Source: Solobacterium sp. (GTDB lineage: Bacteria > Bacillota_I > Bacilli_A > Erysipelotrichales > Erysipelotrichaceae). Taken from it: 11,455 nucleotides of DNA. The notes beneath the pieces are model-generated. The model was not told where the DNA came from. It searched no databases and worked only from the letters and a program-made list of their open reading frames with translations. Location of the stretch: assembly GCA_016280695.1 (NCBI GenBank), contig JAEEHG010000012.1:1-11455 (forward strand). The letters are read 5' to 3'. The translations under genes were made by a program, and so were the position numbers. Shown here piece after piece: positions 1-7,437 of the stretch; position 1 is the first letter of the stretch, and each line of letters starts with the position of its first letter.

Positions 1-1
1 T

Positions 2-1654
2 ATTGAAAAAACCGCGGCAATCAACGAGGAGCTGGATATGTTCCGCGAATCCGCCATCAACTCCGTCGTTGAGCGGCGGGATACGATCATTGTTGCCTCG
101 GTGGCGTGCATCTACGCGGCCAGTGACCCGGAACAGTACAAGGACATGTTCTTCACGGTCCGGGTCGGTGAAGAGATTGAGCGCAACACCCTGCTGCGGA
201 AGTTCATCGACCGCCAGTATGTGCGCAATGACATGGATCAGGGCCGGGGCACGCTGCGGGTACGCGGGGATGTGATCGAAGTCGTGCCGGCGTACACAGA
301 CCAGTTCAATATCCGGATTGAGATGTTCGGCGATGAAATCGAGCGGATTACCGAAGTGGACCCGCTGACCGGGCACGTGCTGAATGCCTATCAGTTCTAC
401 AACATTTTCCCGGCGACCGGCTATGCCCGCTCGCATGAGCAGATGCTCAGGGCCTGCAACGATATCGAGGCGGAACTGGAAGAACGGCTGAAGTACTTTG
501 AGCAGGAAGGCAAGCCGCTGGAAAAGGAACGGCTGGAACAGCGCACCCGGTTTGACCTGGAAGCGCTGCGGGAAAACGGCTACTGTGCCGGTATCGAGAA
601 CTACTCGATGCATATTGACGGCCGGGTGCCGGGCCAGCGTCCGTATAACCTGTTTGATTACTTCCCGGATGATTACCTGCTGATCGTGGATGAATCGCAT
701 GTCTCCCTGCCGCAGATCCGCGGCATGTACAACGGTGACCGGCAGCGCAAGGAAGTGCTGGTCCAGTACGGTTTCCGGCTGCCCAGTGCCCTGGATAACA
801 GGCCCATGCGCTTTGATGAATTCGAAGGGATGATCAACCAGGTCATCTACTGTTCGGCAACCCCGGGAGATTATGAACTGGATCATGTCAATCATGAAGT
901 TGTGGAACAGATTATCCGGCCGACCGGACTGCTCGATCCGCTGATCAGGGTCAAGCCGACCCGGGGCCAGATCGATGATATCTGTGACCAGCTCGATGCC
1001 CGCATCAAAGCCGGGGAACGGGTGCTGATCACCACTCTGACTGTCCGCATGGCAGAGGACCTGACCGATTACCTGAAAGAGCGCAGCTACAAGGTGGCCT
1101 ATCTGCACCATGAGACCAAGACCCTGGAGAGGTCCCAGATTATCCATGACCTGCGGCTGGGCAAGGTGGATGTCATCGTCGGCATCAACCTGCTCAGGGA
1201 AGGCCTGGATATCCCGGAAGTATCCCTGGTCTGTATTCTGGATGCGGACAAGGAAGGCTTCCTGCGCAGTGAGCGTTCACTGATCCAGACCATCGGCCGG
1301 GCTGCCAGAAACGCCCATGGCGAAGTGCATATGTACGCCGATGTCATCACTGACTCCATGCGCCGGGCCATTGACGAGACCAACCGCCGCCGGGCCATCC
1401 AGCAGGCCTACAACGAGGAACACGGCATCATCCCGCAGACGGTTATCAAGCCGGTGGAAGACGCGATCCGCGGCAAGGAAACAAAGGAAATGGCGGCGAA
1501 GTATCTGAAGAAGAAAGCCAGACTGAGCAGGCATGAGAAAGAAAAGATGCTGGCCGGCATGGAACAGGAGATGCGCGAAGCGGCCAGACTGCTTGACTTT
1601 GAGCGGGCTGCCGAACTGCGCGATATGATCTTCGAACTGAAAGCTGAAGAATGA
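2..1654 (+). CDS. uvrB: Excinuclease ABC subunit B (UvrB), 5' end missing
   Basis: UvrB is the damage-verifying subunit of nucleotide excision repair. It is loaded on DNA by UvrA and then recruits UvrC for dual incision. The frame is open from base 2 and gives 550 residues against about 660 for the family, so roughly 110 N-terminal residues, including the Walker A motif, lie outside the window. Visible are the helicase motif II DESH (689-700), the motif YCSATPG (near 849-869), the block [18 protein letters not shown] (near 1178-1231), and motif [11 protein letters not shown] (near 1286-1312), which holds the arginine finger. A C-terminal UVR motif (about 1545-1650, ending [18 protein letters not shown]) should bind UvrA or UvrC. 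The usual CIYGLG loop reads CIYAAS here. The gene ends at its own terminator. The family call is certain; whether the protein is intact upstream cannot be seen. Confidence 0.97.
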   Translation: MEKTAAINEELDMFRESAINSVVERRDTIIVASVACIYAASDPEQYKDMFFTVRVGEEIERNTLLRKFIDRQYVRNDMDQGRGTLRVRGDVIEVVPAYTDQFNIRIEMFGDEIERITEVDPLTGHVLNAYQFYNIFPATGYARSHEQMLRACNDIEAELEERLKYFEQEGKPLEKERLEQRTRFDLEALRENGYCAGIENYSMHIDGRVPGQRPYNLFDYFPDDYLLIVDESHVSLPQIRGMYNGDRQRKEVLVQYGFRLPSALDNRPMRFDEFEGMINQVIYCSATPGDYELDHVNHEVVEQIIRPTGLLDPLIRVKPTRGQIDDICDQLDARIKAGERVLITTLTVRMAEDLTDYLKERSYKVAYLHHETKTLERSQIIHDLRLGKVDVIVGINLLREGLDIPEVSLVCILDADKEGFLRSERSLIQTIGRAARNAHGEVHMYADVITDSMRRAIDETNRRRAIQQAYNEEHGIIPQTVIKPVEDAIRGKETKEMAAKYLKKKARLSRHEKEKMLAGMEQEMREAARLLDFERAAELRDMIFELKAEE

Positions 1655-1691
1655 AAAGGAGACCCTGAAGGTCTCCTTTGTGTTGTGTTTT
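1655..1691 (+). terminator. Rho-independent terminator after uvrB
   Basis: A 10-bp stem (AAAGGAGACC at 1655-1664 with its complement at 1670-1679) closes a 5-base CTGAA loop directly behind the uvrB stop codon. A T-rich tract interrupted by G follows (1677-1691). The stem starts one base after the stop, so termination is tightly coupled to the end of uvrB. Confidence 0.88.
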
Positions 1692-1724
1692 GATCAGCAG
1701 AAAAATCTTAATAATAACTTAATC

Positions 1725-1752
1725 ACCGGAATCCGGTCATGCCGGCACCGGC
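1725..1752. repeat. Two adjacent CCGG inverted repeats in the uvrB-PASTA gap
   Basis: The gap of 241 bases between uvrB and the PASTA gene holds two back-to-back palindromes, ACCGGA-A-TCCGGT (1725-1737) and GCCGG-CA-CCGGC (1741-1752), separated by CAT. Each has a loop too small for a good RNA hairpin, so protein binding or alternative pairing between the four CCGG blocks is as likely as a stem-loop. No convincing small gene is present: the open frame over 1680-1886 starts inside the terminator, lacks a ribosome site and has no recognisable protein pattern. Confidence 0.4.
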
Positions 1753-1838
1753 AGAAAAACACAGATTCAGGCAGTCCGGCACTGTTTTTCAAGGTGTTCG
1801 GCAGAGTATTGTACATATCAGCCGGGTGGCAGGGACGG

Positions 1839-1867
1839 TTGCAGAGACTGCCCGTTTTTTCTATAAT
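1839..1867 (+). promoter_or_regulatory. Sigma-A-type promoter for the PASTA/ABC operon
   Basis: A perfect -10 hexamer TATAAT (1862-1867) lies 17 bases downstream of a weaker -35, TTGCAG (1839-1844). The predicted start of transcription is about 20 bases before the ATG at 1896, leaving a short leader with AGAGGA (1878-1883) as ribosome site. A weak 5-bp stem, GGCAG/CTGCC (1828-1832 with 1848-1852), runs into a T tract over the same bases, but it is too poor to call a terminator. Confidence 0.6.
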
Positions 1868-1895
1868 CACAATCGTCAGAGGATAAAAAAGAATC

Positions 1896-3818
1896 ATGGC
1901 TGAAAAAAAGGATTTCATGAGCGAACTGGCCCGTCAGGTTGATGCCAAAAAGAGGGGCGAGGTAGAAAAAATAAATTCCGTGGATGATTACGTGCCGAAG
2001 AAGCGCAGGGCCGTCAGCGAAGAAAAGCCGGAAACAGCCGAACCGGTCCGCGAGCCTGAACCGGAAAAAACACCGGAGCCGCAGCCGGCAGCCTCGGCGG
2101 AACCGGTAAAACCGCAGCCGGTCCCCGAGCAGGAAGAAGTGCCGGAAACACCAAAGGCCAAGCCGGTTTTCATTATGCCCGCGAAAAAGGAAGAGCCGGC
2201 TGATGAAGCGGATGATGACGATTTGTACGATGACGATGATGCATATGACGGACCTGAAAGCTTCGCAGAGGAAAAACTGGTCCGGGTTGATAAGCCGCGG
2301 CGGCAGCTGAAGCCGGCCGGCATTGCCCTTCTGGCTGTGCTGGGAGCGGCCCTGCTGTTCGGGATCTGGTGGATTTTCTTTGCGCCCCATATTCCGATGC
2401 CTGACTTTGTCGGCCAGCCGGTCAGCACGGTTTCCACCTGGGCCAAGCAGAACCAGATGGAGAGCGGCGTAGTTGCCATGGCGCCGGCCGAATACAGCAT
2501 GGAATATGACAAGGATATCGTCATCCGGCAGAGTGTGGCACCCGGCCGCAAGGTCAAGCCGAACACGCCGGTCACGATCACTGTATCCAACGGTCCTGAC
2601 CCTGATGAAGAAATTGAATTCCCGAATATCTATTTCATGACCCAGCAGGAAATCATGGACTGGAAAAACGAGAATAAACTGCTGAAATTCAAACTGACAA
2701 CCCAGTACAGCAGCACCGTCCCGAGCGGCGAAGTCATTTCCTATGAAGTGAAGAACGGCAGTGAGGATATGTTCACCCGCGGTACGACGCTGAATGTCAT
2801 CTGTTCCAAGGGACCGGCGCCGGCCAGCCAGGTGACCGTGGATGATTTCCGCGGCAAAACCTATGCCGAAGTGGAAGCCTGGGCCCGGAACAAGAAGGTC
2901 CTGGTGGAAAAAAGGGAAACCAACAGCGCGACGGTGGCGGCCGGCAATGTCATTTCCACTGACCGGCAGCCAGGTACAACCATGACGGAAGGCGATGTCC
3001 TGATCGTCATTGTTTCCAAGGGCAAAGGTGTGACCCTGCCGAATTTTGTCGGCTATACAGCGGAGCAGATGCAGGCGTGGCAGGCCGGTAAGGGAAACAA
3101 TGTGACGATCATCTATACAGAAAAGTATGACTGGGCCCTGGAGGGCACCATTATCGGCCAGGACATCCCGCCCGGCAGCCTGGTGGATGAAGGGTCAGTG
3201 GTGATGCTGACAAGATCACTGTACATGCCGCTGATGGAAACACATTCCCGGGAGTGGCTGGGGCAGGATTACCTGCAGCTGAAGAAATGGGTTGATGATG
3301 TCAACGGCAAGGACAGGAGTGTCAATATCCAGGCCGGTGAATACATAGGCGCCGCTGAGTGTTCCAATGAATTTCCCACACCGGGCCAGATCATTGCGTA
3401 TGCATGCTTCTACGGAACCAGTGACCTTGCGGATGGCTGCGGTCGGCCGCTCAACGCATATTCCCGGATCGGGTATAAAATTTCAACCGGGGCGTGCGGG
3501 GTGGCACCAGCACCAGCTCCGGCACCGAAACAGGTAATTGTTACCGGCGACAACATTAAAGATCTTGGCGCGGTTCAGAGTTTCTGTGGCGGAAGTGTTA
3601 ACTGCAAGTACTCGACCGGTGACACCGGCGGGGCAGACGTGATTGCCACAATCAACGGGAAACAGTATAAATCCGGTGATACATTTACGGAGATTATCAA
3701 TGAAGGCAGTACGATTAATATCGTATTGAACAATTCACCCGCGAGTCCGGAAGCGTCCGGAGGATCATCTGAGTCTTCGGGTTCTGATAAAACCGGAAGT
3801 GAAGCAGGCGGAGAATAA
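1896..3818 (+). CDS. Single-pass membrane protein with extracellular PASTA repeats, no kinase domain
   Basis: The 640-residue protein has the topology of PrkC/Stk1-type PASTA kinases, but a disordered tail replaces the kinase. Residues 1-140 are cytoplasmic, rich in Pro and Glu, with an Asp run near 104-118. One membrane segment spans about 141-163. Outside are four recognisable PASTA units (about 166-233, 240-307, 312-376, 379-440). A degenerate unit (about 443-534) carries four cysteines (489, 504, 515, 534). After a Pro-Ala linker comes a last domain (545-612) with Cys564 and Cys570, then a Ser/Gly tail. PASTA domains in this family bind peptidoglycan or beta-lactams, so a cell-wall sensing or anchoring role is inferred. 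The gene leads an operon with an FtsX-type ABC transporter 17 bases downstream. No catalytic motif is visible. Confidence 0.88.
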   Translation: MAEKKDFMSELARQVDAKKRGEVEKINSVDDYVPKKRRAVSEEKPETAEPVREPEPEKTPEPQPAASAEPVKPQPVPEQEEVPETPKAKPVFIMPAKKEEPADEADDDDLYDDDDAYDGPESFAEEKLVRVDKPRRQLKPAGIALLAVLGAALLFGIWWIFFAPHIPMPDFVGQPVSTVSTWAKQNQMESGVVAMAPAEYSMEYDKDIVIRQSVAPGRKVKPNTPVTITVSNGPDPDEEIEFPNIYFMTQQEIMDWKNENKLLKFKLTTQYSSTVPSGEVISYEVKNGSEDMFTRGTTLNVICSKGPAPASQVTVDDFRGKTYAEVEAWARNKKVLVEKRETNSATVAAGNVISTDRQPGTTMTEGDVLIVIVSKGKGVTLPNFVGYTAEQMQAWQAGKGNNVTIIYTEKYDWALEGTIIGQDIPPGSLVDEGSVVMLTRSLYMPLMETHSREWLGQDYLQLKKWVDDVNGKDRSVNIQAGEYIGAAECSNEFPTPGQIIAYACFYGTSDLADGCGRPLNAYSRIGYKISTGACGVAPAPAPAPKQVIVTGDNIKDLGAVQSFCGGSVNCKYSTGDTGGADVIATINGKQYKSGDTFTEIINEGSTINIVLNNSPASPEASGGSSESSGSDKTGSEAGGE

Positions 3819-3835
3819 TACCGGGAGGATATGAT

Positions 3836-5410
3836 ATGAATTTTTTAGCGCGGGCATGGAGATACATCACCAGAAAACCGACAAAGTCGATCCTGCTGAT
3901 GATCACGTTCTTTGTCATCGGGAACCTGGTTATTCTCGGTCTCGGCATATCCACGGCGGCAGAAAATGCCAAGATCCTCACCCGGATGAACATGCGGGCA
4001 GCGATCAGTTATGAAGTAGACTACGAGAAATTCTATGAATGGGTCAACACGCTCGAGGATGAGGATGAAATCAATCAGGCCTACCGGTCCTATCCGACGG
4101 TTGATGAAGAAATGGCGCTGAAACTGGCGGAGGATGAGCGCGTCAAGGCATTCAACTACAACATCACGAACATGGCGTATTCCCATGGTTTTGACAGTGT
4201 GCCGGTCGGCAATGAGGAAAACCGCGGCACCAGCACATACATTGACGAAGAAGGCAACGAACAGGCCTATATCGAGCCGAACATTGCCATCAACGCGAAC
4301 ATGTTCCCGAATATGATCGAACTGGCGGAAGGCACCTATACGGTGGTGGAAGGCCGCTTCTATGATCAGAACGACATTGACCAGGCTGCCCCTGTCTGCC
4401 TGATCACTTCGGAAATGGCCGAGGTCAACGGACTGAAGGTCGGTGACTCGATTTCCTATACGATGTTCGGACAGTGGGAGAAAGCGGAACTGGAGCAGAA
4501 CGGGGTGGATACCGAGGATATCTATCAGGAACTGGAAATCATCGGTATCTTCAACAATGCCAACGAGGTTGATCCGAACTCGGACCGCTTCCGCTGGATG
4601 GGTCCTTCGGAGTCCCCGAAGAATATAATCCTGATGCCGCTGACGTCTTATGGCGAGTATGCCAAAGCGCTCATGCGGAAGATGTACGAAGAGGTCTATA
4701 TGAAGCAGAATCCGGAAGGCTTTCAGGATATTGACCTGGATGAACAGCTGGAAGGAACCACCCGCCCGAGCCGGGTCATCTACCTGCTCAATGATCCGCT
4801 CGATGTCGATGATTTCATCCGGGATCATCAGAATGATATCGGTGAATATCTGAAGCTGAACGCCAACAACGACCAGTTCAAGAAACTGGCCAGACCGCTG
4901 GATACGCTGAGCTTCTTTGCCGGCATCATTGTCTGGATCGTGGTCATCAATGCCATCGTCATCATCTCGCTGGTAACGGCCCTGACGCTGAAGACCAGGG
5001 AATATGAGATCGGTGTACTGCTTTCCATCGGTGTCTCCAAGATCAAGATCATCCTGCAGCTGTTTGCGGAACTGATCCTGATTGCGCTGCTGGGCTTCTC
5101 GCTGGCCGCCGTGAGCGGTTCCCTGATGGCCGGCAGTGTGGGCCGGGTGGTGCTGGACTACCAGACCAATACGGAAGCCCAGTACGGTGAAGTGACGGAT
5201 GACGGCGGCTATTACTGGTACGGCGACGGGGACTACTTCACCACTGTGACCCAGGATGACCTGCTGTCGAAGTATGAAGTGAAGATTTCCCCGCTGCTGA
5301 TCGGTGAGATCTACCTGCTCGGTACGGCAGTTGTGCTGGTGGCGATTGTTGTTCCTTCGTTTATGATCATGCGGCTGAATCCGAAGCAGATTCTGCTGGA
5401 GCAGAACTGA
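3836..5410 (+). CDS. FtsX/MacB-type ABC transporter permease
   Basis: This 524-residue membrane protein has the FtsX-fold layout. TM1 spans about 18-40, a large extracytoplasmic domain about 41-357, and three C-terminal segments lie at about 358-384, 405-430 and 487-511. The cytoplasmic stretch after TM2 (LKTREYEIGVLLSIGVSK, about 385-402) is the conserved coupling helix that meets the ATPase. The end (MRLNPKQILLEQN) is typical of the family. A ribosome site GGGAGGA (3823-3829) sits 6 bases before the ATG. The loop between TM3 and TM4 is unusually long (about 431-486) and full of Tyr, Asp and Gly. Members either extrude lipophilic compounds or peptides, or transmit ATPase-driven movement to envelope partners. 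The pairing with a PASTA protein makes an envelope role likely, but the substrate is unknown. Confidence 0.88.
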   Translation: MNFLARAWRYITRKPTKSILLMITFFVIGNLVILGLGISTAAENAKILTRMNMRAAISYEVDYEKFYEWVNTLEDEDEINQAYRSYPTVDEEMALKLAEDERVKAFNYNITNMAYSHGFDSVPVGNEENRGTSTYIDEEGNEQAYIEPNIAINANMFPNMIELAEGTYTVVEGRFYDQNDIDQAAPVCLITSEMAEVNGLKVGDSISYTMFGQWEKAELEQNGVDTEDIYQELEIIGIFNNANEVDPNSDRFRWMGPSESPKNIILMPLTSYGEYAKALMRKMYEEVYMKQNPEGFQDIDLDEQLEGTTRPSRVIYLLNDPLDVDDFIRDHQNDIGEYLKLNANNDQFKKLARPLDTLSFFAGIIVWIVVINAIVIISLVTALTLKTREYEIGVLLSIGVSKIKIILQLFAELILIALLGFSLAAVSGSLMAGSVGRVVLDYQTNTEAQYGEVTDDGGYYWYGDGDYFTTVTQDDLLSKYEVKISPLLIGEIYLLGTAVVLVAIVVPSFMIMRLNPKQILLEQN

Positions 5411-5420
5411 GGTGACAGGG

Positions 5421-6098
5421 ATGAGTACAATTCTGAAACTTGAGAATATCTGTTACGGATATGAGGACGGCGGCTACCGCCGGGAAATCCTGAAGAACCT
5501 GTCCTATGAATTTGAAGCCGGTACGTTCTACACGATTCTCGGGCCTTCGGGTTCGGGCAAGACAACCCTGCTGAGCATCATGGCCGGCCTGGATAAACAG
5601 GAAGCCGGCAAGGTGTACTACGAAGGGGAAGACATCGATGCGATGGGTCTCTACAAATACCGCCGCAACAAGATCGGGGTCGTCTTTCAGTCCTATAACC
5701 TGGTCAATTATCTGACCGGGGTGGAGAATATCCTGCTGGCCATGACGGAAACGGACAACCAGCTGCCGCCGAACAAGAAGGAACTGGCATATGCGCTGCT
5801 GAACATGGTCGGCATCGCGAATACCAAGGCAGACCGGATGATTTCCAAGCTGTCCGGCGGTGAGCAGCAGCGGGTTGCCATTGCCCGTGCCATCGCCGGC
5901 AACGTGGACCTGATCTTCGCGGATGAACCAACCGGAAACCTGGATACCGAAACGGAGCAGGAGATCATCAAGCTGTTCCAGATGCTGGCTGATGAGTACG
6001 GCAAGACGATCATTGCCGTAACCCACTCCAACGAAGTATCCAAGCTGTCAGACCGGCGCATCCTGCTGAAAAACGGCGTCTTGAACGATATTCAGTAA
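5421..6098 (+). CDS. ABC transporter ATPase of the MacB/LolD/SalX type
   Basis: This 225-residue nucleotide-binding subunit is complete. It has Walker A GPSGSGKTT (41-49), Q-loop glutamine in VVFQSYNL (Gln90), signature LSGGEQQRVAIARA (144-157), Walker B LIFADEP with catalytic Glu169, D-loop TGNLD, and the H-loop histidine in AVTHSNE (His202). The class normally pairs with FtsX-fold permeases, matching the gene just upstream. I place the start at ATG 5421 because GAGGTG (5409-5414), overlapping the permease stop, lies 6 bases before it. A GTG at 5412 in the same frame would fall inside that ribosome site. The gene is translationally linked to the permease and is followed at once by a terminator. 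Confidence 0.93.
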   Translation: MSTILKLENICYGYEDGGYRREILKNLSYEFEAGTFYTILGPSGSGKTTLLSIMAGLDKQEAGKVYYEGEDIDAMGLYKYRRNKIGVVFQSYNLVNYLTGVENILLAMTETDNQLPPNKKELAYALLNMVGIANTKADRMISKLSGGEQQRVAIARAIAGNVDLIFADEPTGNLDTETEQEIIKLFQMLADEYGKTIIAVTHSNEVSKLSDRRILLKNGVLNDIQ

Positions 6099-6127
6099 GA
6101 GAAGTTGAAAAAACTTCTCTTTTTTTT
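6097..6127 (+). terminator. Rho-independent terminator closing the PASTA/ABC operon
   Basis: The stem AAGAGAAGTT (6097-6106) pairs with AACTTCTCTT (6112-6121) around the loop GAAAA, and eight T residues follow (6120-6127). The stem overlaps the last two bases of the ATPase stop codon. Confidence 0.93.
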
Positions 6128-6137
6128 GCAGCATTTC

Positions 6138-6156
6138 TGTTTCCGGCGGTGTTTCC
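6138..6156 (+). promoter_or_regulatory. 7-bp direct repeat TGTTTCC with 12-bp period, candidate operator
   Basis: TGTTTCC occurs at 6138-6144 and again at 6150-6156, so the two copies are 12 bases apart start to start. They fill the short space between the preceding terminator and the ribosome site AGGAGG (6165-6170) of the winged-helix gene. OmpR/PhoB-type proteins generally bind paired direct repeats about one helical turn apart (about 11 bp for PhoB), so this is a candidate autoregulatory site. No clear sigma-A promoter is visible in the interval. Confidence 0.45.
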
Positions 6157-6179
6157 ATAGTGACAGGAGGTAAAAGAAT

Positions 6180-6437
6180 ATGAAACCTGACAGCGCAAAA
6201 CAGCTGAATCACCTGACGCCGACGGAACGGAAAATCCTGGAATTCCTGCAGGATCATCCGGAACGGCCATGTTCGCCGGAAGAAATCTACACGGCTGTCT
6301 GGCAGGCAGAACCATTCGACTGCCGCGGAGTTGTGGCGGTTCACCTCTGCCATCTCCGCGAGAAGATCAAGGGGGTGCCGGCAGCGCCGAGTATTATCTC
6401 CCTGTGGGGCAGGGGATACCGGCTCGTGACAGAATAA
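6180..6437 (+). CDS. Orphan OmpR/PhoB-type winged-helix DNA-binding protein
   Basis: The 85-residue protein is only the effector half of a response regulator. Residues 11-83 match the Trans_reg_C winged helix: LTPTERKILEFL at the first helix, then SPEEIYTAVW, the recognition helix VVAVHLCHLREKI (51-63), and the C-terminal hairpin IISLWGRGYRLV (72-83). There is no receiver domain, no phosphoacceptor and no membrane segment. A strong AGGAGG (6165-6170) sits 9 bases before the ATG, so this is a real start and not the tail of a broken longer gene; the upstream interval ends in a terminator. It heads an operon with a lipoprotein, an ECF sigma factor and an anti-sigma-like protein, which suggests control of that operon. 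What signal it answers to is not visible. Confidence 0.85.
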   Translation: MKPDSAKQLNHLTPTERKILEFLQDHPERPCSPEEIYTAVWQAEPFDCRGVVAVHLCHLREKIKGVPAAPSIISLWGRGYRLVTE

Positions 6438-6449
6438 CGGAGGAAAGAA

Positions 6450-6944
6450 ATGAAAGGAGTACTGATTATGACGGCACTGGCTGCACTGCTGTGCGGCTGT
6501 GCCGGCAAGCGAGATAAGCCGCCCTCCGGGCTGGCCAATCCCTGGAAAGAGGTGGACGGCCCGGAGGCGGCAGCGTCTGAAGCCGGGTTTGAGATTACGG
6601 TGCCGGAACAGATCGAAGGCTATGGGGCCCCGGTCTTCCGGGTCGCGGATGACATGGTGGAAGTGGTTTACCGGACGGATGAAGATGTCCTGACCATCCG
6701 CAAGGCCCCGCTGACCGGGACGGAAGGCAAAAAGGACGACATTACCGGCGATTACAGCGAATATGAAGAGTTCCGCATCATTGACGGGCTTGACTTCTGC
6801 TTTGAAACCCGCGGTAATAACGATCTCATCAACAACGCCGTGTGGGATGACGGGACGATGAACTACGCCGTCATCGTCAATCCCGGCACATCGCGCGGCC
6901 TGGAATTATCTGTTATCATGGAGCTGATGAAAGCCGTGAAATAA
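6450..6944 (+). CDS. Small secreted lipoprotein, possibly DUF4367-like
   Basis: The 164-residue protein begins with a short lipoprotein signal, and the lipobox LCGC puts the lipidated cysteine at residue 17. After a short linker containing ANPWKEVD (29-36), a compact mixed alpha/beta domain runs from about 44 to the C-terminus, ending in an amphipathic helix (VIMELMKAVK). I recall similar NPW-containing lipoproteins in gut Firmicutes but cannot name the family with certainty. The domain resembles, at the level of pattern only, the ectodomain of the anti-sigma-like protein two genes downstream. The ribosome site GGAGG (6439-6443) lies 6 bases before the ATG. The gene is 12 bases after the winged-helix gene and 1 base before the sigma gene. 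A role as envelope sensor or accessory to the sigma system is inferred. Confidence 0.78.
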   Translation: MKGVLIMTALAALLCGCAGKRDKPPSGLANPWKEVDGPEAAASEAGFEITVPEQIEGYGAPVFRVADDMVEVVYRTDEDVLTIRKAPLTGTEGKKDDITGDYSEYEEFRIIDGLDFCFETRGNNDLINNAVWDDGTMNYAVIVNPGTSRGLELSVIMELMKAVK

Positions 6945-6945
6945 G

Positions 6946-7437
6946 ATGGCACTATCCGTGCAGGAAATACGCATCCGCAGACTGCTGAATACCTATGGCG
7001 ACAGCATTTTTCGGCTTGCCCGCTCATACCTGCACAATGAGGCCGATGCCCAGGAAATCGTCCAGGACACAATCATCCAGCTGCTCCGGTATGATCCGGA
7101 TTTCCCCGACAGCGGGAAAGAGAAAGCATGGCTGATGAAGACGGCCGCGAACCTGTCCCGCAACCGGATCCGGTTCAACCAGACGCATGAAACCGATGAA
7201 CTGCAGGAACAGCTGGCCGCTGAAGAGAAAACCGATCTCTCGTATGTCTGGGACGCGGTCAGGCAGCTGCCGCAGAAACAGCGGGAAGTCATCCATCTGT
7301 TTTACCAGGAAGGCTATTCCACAAAGGAAATCGCGGAAATTCTCGGCCGCATGGAAGGAACGGTCCGGGCTGATCTCAGTCGGGCCAGAGCCGCATTGAA
7401 AACGATACTGAAGGAGGCGTATGACTTTGAAGAATAA
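6946..7437 (+). CDS. ECF-type RNA polymerase sigma factor
   Basis: The 163-residue protein has the two-domain ECF plan. Region 2 lies at about 15-78, with DAQEIVQDT in the core-binding part and KAWLMKTAANLSRNRIR as the -10-reading helix. An acidic linker follows (about 79-97). Region 4 lies at about 98-155, with LPQKQREVIHLFYQEGYSTKEIAEILGR and the recognition helix around EGTVRADLSRAR. Length is usual for the class. The start is 1 base after the lipoprotein stop and has no good ribosome site of its own, so translation is probably coupled to the lipoprotein. The last 17 bases overlap the next gene, the common arrangement for a sigma factor and its anti-sigma partner. The promoters it recognises are not evident in the window. 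Confidence 0.93.
   Translation: MALSVQEIRIRRLLNTYGDSIFRLARSYLHNEADAQEIVQDTIIQLLRYDPDFPDSGKEKAWLMKTAANLSRNRIRFNQTHETDELQEQLAAEEKTDLSYVWDAVRQLPQKQREVIHLFYQEGYSTKEIAEILGRMEGTVRADLSRARAALKTILKEAYDFEE

Noticed and set aside
1828..1860. Hairpin followed by six T residues before the PASTA gene, as a terminator or attenuator
   Set aside because: The stem is only 5 bp with a 15-base loop and coincides with the -35/-10 region, so it is better explained as promoter spacer sequence.
1680..1886. Possible 68-residue gene in the uvrB-PASTA gap
   Set aside because: It starts with GTG inside the uvrB terminator, has no ribosome site, runs through the PASTA promoter and gives a protein without any clear pattern.
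2206..2262. Asp-rich GAT/GAC run in the PASTA gene as a DNA tandem repeat
   Set aside because: The repetition comes from an acidic low-complexity protein segment with irregular codons; no fixed repeat unit is present.
3845..4828. Long minus-strand open frame of 327 codons opposite the permease gene
   Set aside because: It lies wholly within a well-supported + strand gene, has no ribosome site or protein pattern, and is explained by GC-biased codon use that keeps the antisense frame open.
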